Shown here one piece after another: positions 1-4,728 of a stretch of DNA of 5,362 bases. Within the stretch, counting starts at the first letter, position 1. Every line of letters begins with the position of its first letter. The notes beneath the pieces were generated by a model. That model did not search any database and was not told the origin of the DNA. It saw nothing but the letters and a program-made list of their open reading frames with translations. Origin of the DNA: Gaiellasilicea sp035556515. GTDB taxonomy: Bacteria; Actinomycetota; Thermoleophilia; Gaiellales; Gaiellaceae. The stretch spans positions 1-5,362 of the forward strand of contig DATMEO010000172.1 of assembly GCA_035556515.1 (NCBI GenBank). The letters run 5' to 3'. A program made the position numbers and the translations under genes.

Positions 1-1152
1 GCTCCCGATCGACGTCTTTCCCTTGGGCTGGCCCGGCCGATGCGGAAAGTTCGCGGTGATCGATCCTGCGCCGATGTTGGTTCCCTCTCCGATCTCTGCG
101 TCGCCGATATACGAGAGATGCGGCACCTTGGTGTCCTGGCCAATGGTCGACTTCTTGATCTCGACGAACGCGCCGGCCTTCGCGCGCGGGCCGAGGACGG
201 TTCCGGGGCGAAGGTAACAGAAGGGGCCGACCGTCGCACCCGGGCCGATCTCGGCATCGATCGCGACGACGTGCGAGCCGACCTCGGCGCCCGCGGCCAC
301 GGTCGTGGCGCCGCGTAGGAGCGTGAAGGGGAGGATCACGGCGTCGGCCTCGATCGTCACGTCCGGCTCGATCCACGTCGACCCGGGATCGGCGATCGCC
401 ACTCCCGCGAGCATGTGCTCGCGGTTGATCCGGTCGCGGAGCGCGACCGCGGCGGCGGCGAGCTCGACGCGGGTGTTGACGCCTTCGGTCTCGGCCGGAT
501 CGGCGGCGACGTGGGCGACGACCCGTTCGCCGCGGGCGACGAGGTCGCGCACGGCGTCGGTCAGGTAGAGCTCGCCCTGGGCGTTGTGCGGCTCGAGCCG
601 GTCGAGCGCGGGCCAGAGCAGATCGGCGCGGAAGACGTAGATCGAGGAGTTGCACTCCTGGATCGCCAGCTGCTCGGGTGTCGCATCGCCGGCTTCGACG
701 ATCGCCTCCACCGTTCCTGCGGGCCCCCGGACGATGCGGCCGTACGAGCGAACGTCGTCGGGCACGAACGAGAGGACGGTGGCGGCCGCGCCCTCGCGTC
801 GATGCTCTGCGACGAGCGCCTCGAGGAGCTCGGCCGTGAGCAATGGTGTGTCGCCGGAGAGGACGAGCACGTTCTCGGCGCCATCGCCCACGGACTCACG
901 GGCGGACAGAACGGCATCGCCGGTCCCGAGCGCCTGCTCCTGGACGGCGACGGGAGTGTCGCCGAACGCGTCGCGGCTCTCCGGGGAGGCGATCACGACG
1001 AGCGGCTCCGGCCCGAGCGGCCGCGCGGCCTCGAGCACCCAGTCCACCATCCGCCGGCCGAGGATCGCGTGCAGGTGCTTCGGCGTCGCGGAGCGCATGC
1101 GCGTGCCGAGCCCTCCGGCCATCACCACGGCTGCGAGGCTCCCTCCGGCCAT
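1..1152 (-). CDS. glmU: GlmU, bifunctional UDP-GlcNAc pyrophosphorylase / GlcN-1-P acetyltransferase (C-terminus cut off)
   Basis: Translating the minus strand from the ATG at 1152 gives 384 codons open to the window edge. GlmU acetylates glucosamine-1-phosphate and then uridylates it to UDP-GlcNAc, the cytosolic precursor of peptidoglycan. The N-terminal uridyltransferase domain (about 1-235) shows MAGGLGTRM (11-19), PK (24-25), QALGTGDA (73-80), SGDTPLL (99-105), SYGRI (136-140), a conserved Asn at 168 in CNSSIYVF, NAQGELYLTDA (190-200) and GVNTR (224-228). From about 262 hexapeptide repeats build the left-handed beta-helix, with EIKKSTIG (331-338) and HLSYIGDAEIG (345-355), whose His345 is the expected acetyltransferase base. 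The family averages about 450 residues, so roughly 65-75 are missing. An in-frame TAA lies five codons upstream of the ATG, which fixes this start; a modest TAAGG sits 10 nt before it. The usual NYDG-type motif is replaced by NFPHRPGQPKGKT (368-380). The family assignment is firm. Confidence 0.96.
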   Translation of the reverse strand, partial: MAGGSLAAVVMAGGLGTRMRSATPKHLHAILGRRMVDWVLEAARPLGPEPLVVIASPESRDAFGDTPVAVQEQALGTGDAVLSARESVGDGAENVLVLSGDTPLLTAELLEALVAEHRREGAAATVLSFVPDDVRSYGRIVRGPAGTVEAIVEAGDATPEQLAIQECNSSIYVFRADLLWPALDRLEPHNAQGELYLTDAVRDLVARGERVVAHVAADPAETEGVNTRVELAAAAVALRDRINREHMLAGVAIADPGSTWIEPDVTIEADAVILPFTLLRGATTVAAGAEVGSHVVAIDAEIGPGATVGPFCYLRPGTVLGPRAKAGAFVEIKKSTIGQDTKVPHLSYIGDAEIGEGTNIGAGSITANFPHRPGQPKGKTSIGS

Positions 1153-1182
1153 CGTCGCGAGACCTTAGCGGCGAACCGATCG

Positions 1183-1214
1183 AGATGATTGATGCCACGG
1201 GACATCAATCATCT
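1183..1214. repeat. HP1: short palindrome, copy 1 of a two-member family
   Basis: AGATGATTGATG (1183-1194) and CATCAATCATCT (1203-1214) are perfect 12-bp inverted arms around an 8-nt centre. The left half continues as CCACGG and matches the left arm of HP2 (2701-2719) at 16 of 18 positions. HP1 lies 31 bp upstream of the glmU ATG, so it would be in the glmU leader or promoter. It lacks a U-run on either side and does not follow a gene end, so a terminator role is unlikely here. It could be a repetitive extragenic palindrome, a MITE remnant or an operator. Confidence 0.85.
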
Positions 1215-1319
1215 AGCCCGCATTCCCCCCGATCGGCCAGCTTTCAGAAGGCGCAACCCCACATACGTTTTAGGACAGGGGGTTCAACAGGATTACCCAG
1301 TGCCGCTTGTGGCCGAGCG

Positions 1320-1325
1320 AGGAGG
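1320..1325 (+). promoter_or_regulatory. Shine-Dalgarno that fixes the collagen-like gene start
   Basis: AGGAGG ends 9 nt before the ATG at 1335, the only strong ribosome binding site in this region. The reading frame stays open far upstream (to 843), but that part is antisense to glmU. This site plus the signal peptide beginning at 1335 decide the start. An adjacent in-frame TTG (1332-1334) is a less likely alternative. Confidence 0.85.
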
Positions 1326-1334
1326 GGGAGTTTG

Positions 1335-2597
1335 ATGCGCGCACGACTTCGGAGACACCTCGACAACATGGTCGTGGCGGGAGTCGTCGCCGCGCTTGTG
1401 GCGGGGGCGCCGGCGGTTGCCGGCCCGCTCGTGGACTACGCAAGGCAAGCGGGGAACGCCAACAGCGTCGACGGCCTGAACGCGTCGCGCACGCCGCGCG
1501 CGGGACACTTGCTGGCCCTCAATGCGAGCAAGAAGTTCCCGGCCTCCGTCGTTCCCGCCGGCGCTAGAGGCCGGACCGGCCCGGCAGGGCCTGCGGGCGC
1601 GACCGGGGCCACGGGCAGCCCCGGCGCGAAGGGCGACACCGGAGCAGCAGGCGCCACCGGCGGGCCTGGCTCCGCCGGAGCACAGGGCGCCAAAGGTGAC
1701 AAGGGCGACCCCGGAGCAGCAGGCGCGAACGGCGCGCCGGGCGCCGACGGGGCACACGGCGCGAAGGGCGACACGGGCGACACCGGAGCAGCGGGCGCGA
1801 ACGGCGCGCCGGGCGCAAAGGGAGACAAGGGCGACACCGGGGCGGCCGGTGCCGACGGAGCGCCGGGCACCCCCGGAGCTCCGGGCGCGAAGGGCGACAA
1901 GGGCGACACCGGAGCAGCAGGCGCCACCGGCGCGCCGGGCGCCCCTGGGGCACAGGGCGCGAAGGGCGACAACGGGGCAGCAGGCGCCGACGGTGCACCG
2001 GGCACCCCCGGAGCACAGGGCGCGAAGGGCGACGCCGGAGCAGCGGGCGCGAACGGCGCGCCGGGCACCGACGGGGCACAGGGCGCGAAGGGCGACAAGG
2101 GCGACCCCGGTGCGAAGGGCGACAAGGGCGATCCAGGCGAGACGGGGCCTGCAGGCTCGGCGGCCGCCTATCCCCCGATCGTCGACGTCAATCCGATCCT
2201 GCGTCCGAGCGGATCGAATCTGTGGGATCGCGTCCAACTGAACGGGAACTCCTGGTTCTTCGGCTACCGCTCCTCGTTCCCGAACGGCACCGATGCCAGC
2301 TACTTGGAATGGGATCTCCCGCTCCAGGCAGGCACTTGGACGATCGACGTCGTCTACGTCAAGAGCGACGACGCCGGAATCCTGTCCCTGTCGCTCGGGG
2401 GCGACGCGCTTGCACCGGAAATCGACGCCTACAGACCGCAGGCAGACGGGATCGAGTTCAACCAGGTCGCAACCTTCACCGGGGTGACCGTCGCAACCAG
2501 CGGGATCCACAGGCTCAGGATCAAGACGGCGTCGAAGAACCCGGCGTCGAGCGGATACCTCGGCTACCTCACCTGGATCAGGCTGGTGCGCGAGTAG
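1335..2597 (+). CDS. Secreted collagen-like (Gly-X-Y) repeat protein with beta-rich C-terminal head
   Basis: The protein is 420 residues. Residues 1-30 form a signal peptide: basic n-region (RARLRRH), hydrophobic core (MVVAGVVAALVAG) and a probable cleavage site after AVA (27-29). Residues 31-75 are a linker with NANSVDGLNAS and LLALNASKKFPASVVP, the kind of segment often seen before collagen-like or tail-spike repeats. Residues 76-276 are 67 uninterrupted Gly-X-Y triplets rich in GAK-GDK-GDT/P, GAA and GAP; KGD ion pairs can stabilise a triple helix without hydroxyproline. Residues 277-420 look like a beta-sandwich (YLEWDLPLQAGTWTIDVVYV, SGIHRLRIKTASKN, YLGYLTWIRLVRE), similar in pattern to jelly-roll or carbohydrate-binding heads of fibres. 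I see no cysteine, sortase motif or C-terminal membrane anchor, so I infer a soluble or loosely attached extracellular trimer. It runs opposite to every neighbour. The exact function is unknown. Confidence 0.9.
   Translation: MRARLRRHLDNMVVAGVVAALVAGAPAVAGPLVDYARQAGNANSVDGLNASRTPRAGHLLALNASKKFPASVVPAGARGRTGPAGPAGATGATGSPGAKGDTGAAGATGGPGSAGAQGAKGDKGDPGAAGANGAPGADGAHGAKGDTGDTGAAGANGAPGAKGDKGDTGAAGADGAPGTPGAPGAKGDKGDTGAAGATGAPGAPGAQGAKGDNGAAGADGAPGTPGAQGAKGDAGAAGANGAPGTDGAQGAKGDKGDPGAKGDKGDPGETGPAGSAAAYPPIVDVNPILRPSGSNLWDRVQLNGNSWFFGYRSSFPNGTDASYLEWDLPLQAGTWTIDVVYVKSDDAGILSLSLGGDALAPEIDAYRPQADGIEFNQVATFTGVTVATSGIHRLRIKTASKNPASSGYLGYLTWIRLVRE
1560..2162 (+). repeat. Collagen-type tandem repeat DNA (67 Gly-X-Y triplets)
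   Basis: The repeat follows a 9-bp period, with a higher-order unit of 6-8 triplets that begins at each GAK. GAK occurs at triplets 8, 15, 23, 29, 37, 45, 52, 59 and 62. Copies are near-identical as DNA: 1629-1662 equals 1899-1932 (34 bp exact), and 1783-1814 equals 2035-2066 (32 bp exact). Such identity points to recent unit duplication or gene conversion. Unit changes in multiples of 9 bp would keep the frame. Confidence 0.9.
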
Positions 2598-2607
2598 CCG
2601 CCGGGAA

Positions 2608-2678
2608 CTGGGGTGCCAGGATTCGAACCTGGGATCGCGGGACCAAAACCCGCTGCCTTACCGCTTGGCTACACCCCA
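2608..2678 (-). tRNA. tRNA-Gln (anticodon UUG)
   Basis: The minus strand folds as a full cloverleaf of 71 nt. The acceptor stem TGGGGTG/CACCCCA is perfect over 7 bp. The D arm is GCC/GGC, the anticodon stem GCGGG/CCCGC carries the loop TTTTGGT (anticodon TTG, reading CAA), the variable loop is GATC, and the T stem CCAGG/CCTGG carries TTCGAAT. The U1-A72 pair and G73 discriminator match known glutaminyl-tRNA identity features. CCA is not encoded. It lies between palindrome HP2 upstream and the convergent collagen-like gene, whose stop codon is 10 bp from the tRNA 3' end. Confidence 0.97.
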
Positions 2679-2697
2679 CGGCTCGGTCGCGGAGCGA

Positions 2698-2703
2698 TTC
2701 TAG
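2698..2703 (-). promoter_or_regulatory. Possible -10 element for tRNA-Gln
   Basis: On the minus strand TAGAAT matches TATAAT at 5 of 6 positions and ends 19 nt before the tRNA 5' end, leaving a leader of about a dozen nt. No good -35 is seen 16-18 bp upstream, where the HP2 centre lies. The hexamer's first three bases belong to the outer end of HP2's left arm. The tRNA may instead be read from the upstream operon. Confidence 0.3.
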
Positions 2704-2764
2704 ATGGTTGATGCCACTGAAACGTCCGTCTCGGGGCGCGCGGTGCAGTGGCATCAACCATCTA
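2701..2764. repeat. HP2: perfect 19-bp-arm palindrome, copy 2 of the family
   Basis: TAGATGGTTGATGCCACTG (2701-2719) is the exact reverse complement of 2746-2764, around a 26-nt GC-rich centre. Read leftward, it begins with the TAG stop codon of the membrane-protein gene and ends 22 bp before the tRNA-Gln 5' end, so it could end the operon transcript or separate it from the tRNA. There is no U-run after it in either direction, so a canonical intrinsic terminator is not supported. The ends read TA...TA, which would also fit a TA target duplication of a small inverted-repeat element, but a palindrome cannot distinguish this. Confidence 0.93.
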
Positions 2765-3118
2765 ACGGCGGTCGCGCAGCAGCACGACGAGCGCGACGAC
2801 CGCGATCAGGACGAGTGCGACGACGGCGAACGCCGTCAGCACGAGCGCCAGCACCGGCACGAGCACGACCGCGACCTGCGAGACGGCGAAGATCCACGAG
2901 ACCTCGCGAACCTCCTCGCGCCGCGCGGCGCGTCCGCGCAGCACGTAGAAGGCGACTGCCGCGACCGCGAGCACCAAGACGATCCACCAGTCGATCGACC
3001 CGATCAAGACGAGGATCCCCTCGACGAGGGCGACGATCAGCGCGACCCGGAGCCGGTTCTCGCGCAATCTACGGCCGATGCGGCTGCTGCGATGCTCGAT
3101 CGTCGCGGGGCGATCCAT
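2762..3118 (-). CDS. Small four-helix membrane protein, unknown function
   Basis: The product is 118 residues, starting at the ATG at 3118 and 27 bp downstream of the ispE stop, so it probably belongs to the same leftward transcript. The N-terminus is basic and soluble (SSRIGRRLRENRLR, 11-24). Four hydrophobic segments follow, at about 25-41, 44-60, 75-93 and 95-114. An Arg/Glu-rich loop (RGRAARREEVREVS, 61-74) separates the two helix pairs. The positive N-terminus and central loop suggest that both face the cytoplasm. No catalytic or transport motif is recognisable. No clear Shine-Dalgarno precedes the ATG. The stop codon TAG is formed by the outer end of palindrome HP2. A coding role is supported by the clean hydrophobic pattern and operon position; the competing plus-strand frames across it are low-complexity Arg-rich shadows. 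Confidence 0.8.
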   Translation of the reverse strand: MDRPATIEHRSSRIGRRLRENRLRVALIVALVEGILVLIGSIDWWIVLVLAVAAVAFYVLRGRAARREEVREVSWIFAVSQVAVVLVPVLALVLTAFAVVALVLIAVVALVVLLRDRR

Positions 3119-3145
3119 GCCGGAACGGTACCGTCGGCTCGCTGG

Positions 3146-3961
3146 TCAGCCGTACCAGACCGGCACGGTCAGCCACGTCGTGCCCGCGCCGCGAAGCTCG
3201 CGGCGGGCCGCCTCAGCCCGGCGCCGGTGGTGGAAGAGGCCGTAGACAGTCGGTCCGGCGCCGCTGACGTCAGCGCGGAAGGCGCCGTGCCGGCGCAGCA
3301 CCTCCGCCAAGGGTGAAGAGGCGAGATCGTTCGGCGGCAGCTCGGTGAGGTCGCGGGGTCGGCGGACGGCGGCAAGCGCCTCGTCGACCCGCGCGCGCCG
3401 CTCCTCGAATCCGAGCGGACCTTCCCGCTCGTCGAAGGCGGCGTAGACGGCTGCAGTCGAGGCCTTGGCGGCGCCTTTCGGGAGCACGAGCACGATCCAG
3501 TAGTCCTGCGGCAGGTCGAGTTGCGCGAGGTGCGAGCCGTAGCCGACGCCGAGCTGAGGCCCGTCGGCGAGGAAGAACGGCACATCGGATCCGATCCCCG
3601 CCGCGAGCGCGTGCAGGTCTGGCGGGGCGAACGGCGAGGGCAGCGTCTCGTTCGCGAGCCTGAGCGCGGTCGCGGCGTCGGAGCTGCCGCCGCCGAGGCC
3701 CGCCGCGACTGGGATCCGCTTTGTGATCGTCGCGCGCCAGCCGGAGGCGACGCCCGCCGCCCCGGCGAGCGCGACGAGCGCGTTGCGGACGATCGTGTCA
3801 CCGGCGAAACCTTCGACGACAAGGCTCGGCGAAGGCGCGATCGCGACACGGTCGGCGAGGTCGATGCGCTGGAGGACGGTGGCGACCTCGTGGTAGCCGT
3901 CCTGACCGACCGGCCCGACGACGAGCGCGAGGTTGATCTTGGCTGGGGCGGGCGCTCTCAC
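3146..3961 (-). CDS. ispE: IspE, 4-diphosphocytidyl-2-C-methyl-D-erythritol kinase
   Basis: IspE is a cytosolic GHMP-family kinase that uses ATP to phosphorylate CDP-methylerythritol, a mid-pathway step of the MEP route to isoprenoids. The 271-residue product is close to the usual 270-300. It shows APAKINLAL (5-13, with the conserved Lys8), DGYHEV (21-26), the glycine-rich ATP loop PVAAGLGGGSSDAAT (84-98), GSDVPFF with probable catalytic Asp126 (124-130), NDL (211-213) and the third GHMP motif SGAGPTVYGL (233-242). The start is the GTG at 3961, which overlaps the rsmA stop in GTGA. It places APAKINL at the expected distance from the N-terminus. The frame stays open upstream to 4762, but that stretch is antisense-frame noise within rsmA. 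Only a weak AGAAG precedes the GTG, so translation is probably coupled to rsmA. Confidence 0.96.
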   Translation of the reverse strand: MRAPAPAKINLALVVGPVGQDGYHEVATVLQRIDLADRVAIAPSPSLVVEGFAGDTIVRNALVALAGAAGVASGWRATITKRIPVAAGLGGGSSDAATALRLANETLPSPFAPPDLHALAAGIGSDVPFFLADGPQLGVGYGSHLAQLDLPQDYWIVLVLPKGAAKASTAAVYAAFDEREGPLGFEERRARVDEALAAVRRPRDLTELPPNDLASSPLAEVLRRHGAFRADVSGAGPTVYGLFHHRRRAEAARRELRGAGTTWLTVPVWYG

Positions 3962-4728
3962 AACGCTTCTGCGAGGGCGACGAACTCCCGCGGCTCGAGT
4001 GCTTCGGCACGCGTTTCCGGAGCGCGGCCGATCGACGCGAGCGCGGCGGCCGCGTCCGCGCGGGAGGAGAGGCCCGCGAGCGCGAGCGAGTTCGGCAGCG
4101 TCTTGCGGCGGTGGGCGAACGACGCCTCGACGACCTGCTTGACCCGCGCGAAGTGGGGCGGCAGGGGTACGCGGCGGAAGCTGACCAGGGCGGAATCGAC
4201 GTTCGGCGGCGGTCGGAAGACCGTGCGGGCGACTGGATGGAAGCCGGTGCGCTCGGACGCGAGCTGGACGAGCACCGAGACGGAGCCGTACGCCTTCGTC
4301 GACGGCGTGGCGAAGAAGCGGTCTGCGACCTCCCGCTGCACCATCACCGTCCAGCGCTCGAGATTGGGCAGGCCGGCGAGGCTCTCGGCGACGATCGGGG
4401 TGGCGACGTTGTAGGGCAGGTTCGCGACCAGCTTCGTCGGGACAGGGTCGAGTGCGGCCAGGTCGAGCTGGAGCGCGTCGCCCCAGTGGAGGTCGACGTT
4501 CGGTCGGTCGGCGAGCTCGGCCAGGTGAGGCGCGAGCGAGCGGTCGAGCTCGACGGTGTGGACATGACGGGCGCGCTCGGCGAGGCGTCGCGTGAGCACG
4601 CCGAGTCCAGGCCCGATCTCGAGCACGACATCGTCGCCGTCGAGCTCGGCGAGGCGCTCGATCACGCCGAGGATGTTCTCGTCGGCGAGGAAGTGCTGGC
4701 CGAGCTGCTTCTTCGGGCGGACGCTCAC
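3958..4728 (-). CDS. rsmA: RsmA (KsgA), 16S rRNA adenine-N6,N6 dimethyltransferase
   Basis: RsmA uses S-adenosylmethionine to dimethylate two adjacent adenines in the 3'-terminal helix-45 loop of 16S rRNA, a late step of 30S assembly. The 256-residue product carries LGQHFL (9-14), the SAM loop EIGPGLGVLT (37-46), the acidic ribose-binding VELD (59-62), GDA (83-85), the catalytic NLPY (103-106), VQREVADR (130-137), AYGSVSVLVQ (147-156), FRPPPNVDSALV (171-182) and FAHRRKTLPNSL (204-215), in family order. The start is the GTG at 4728, overlapping the tatD stop as GTGA. The upstream 17 bases have no purine-rich ribosome binding site, which again suggests coupling. It sits between tatD and ispE, a common actinobacterial order. 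The family assignment is firm. Confidence 0.97.
   Translation of the reverse strand: MSVRPKKQLGQHFLADENILGVIERLAELDGDDVVLEIGPGLGVLTRRLAERARHVHTVELDRSLAPHLAELADRPNVDLHWGDALQLDLAALDPVPTKLVANLPYNVATPIVAESLAGLPNLERWTVMVQREVADRFFATPSTKAYGSVSVLVQLASERTGFHPVARTVFRPPPNVDSALVSFRRVPLPPHFARVKQVVEASFAHRRKTLPNSLALAGLSSRADAAAALASIGRAPETRAEALEPREFVALAEAL

Larger units (their letters stand above)
1153..1334. other. Divergent intergenic region, glmU (leftward) / collagen-like gene (rightward)
   Basis: This 182-bp gap must hold the promoters for the collagen-like gene and, if it is not read through from the right, for glmU. It contains palindrome HP1. No convincing sigma-70-type promoter is visible. The best plus-strand candidate is a TACGTT hexamer at 1264-1269 without a good -35. 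On the minus strand TTGAAC (1289-1284) lies 16 bp from a poor TATGTG. A six-base inverted repeat, AACCCC (1255-1260) and GGGGTT (1279-1284), brackets the same stretch but is too short to call. Confidence 0.5.

Noticed and set aside
415..1188. Plus-strand open frame of 257 codons
   Set aside because: It is a shadow of glmU, whose minus-strand frame shows all family motifs in order.
1255..1284. AACCCC...GGGGTT inverted repeat in the divergent region
   Set aside because: Six bases with an 18-nt gap is not above chance in GC-rich DNA.
1285..1297. Possible att-like remnant of the tRNA-Gln 3' end near the collagen promoter (CAGGATT also occurs in the tRNA T-arm region)
   Set aside because: Only 7 bases match, which is expected by chance; no integrase or longer direct repeat is present.
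843..1334. Upstream extension of the collagen-like reading frame
   Set aside because: It is Arg/Ser-rich noise antisense to glmU and across the intergenic region. The AGGAGG and signal peptide place the true start at 1335.
1293..2510. Long antisense open frame (405 codons) over the collagen-like gene, plus a 229-codon Pro/Ala-rich one at 1436-2125
   Set aside because: Both are the reverse reading of the Gly-X-Y repeat. The high-GC 9-bp period keeps the antisense frames free of stops; the products are low-complexity with no domain, and the sense strand has a good ribosome binding site, signal peptide and a folded C-terminal domain.
2701..2764. HP2 as an intrinsic terminator
   Set aside because: The stem is strong, but no U-run follows on either strand and the 26-nt centre is long. 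A U-less terminator is possible but cannot be shown from sequence.
3125..3134. 10-bp palindrome ACGGTACCGT between ispE and the membrane-protein gene
   Set aside because: It is too short for a terminator and has no loop or U-run. It could be an operator half-site, but nothing supports that.
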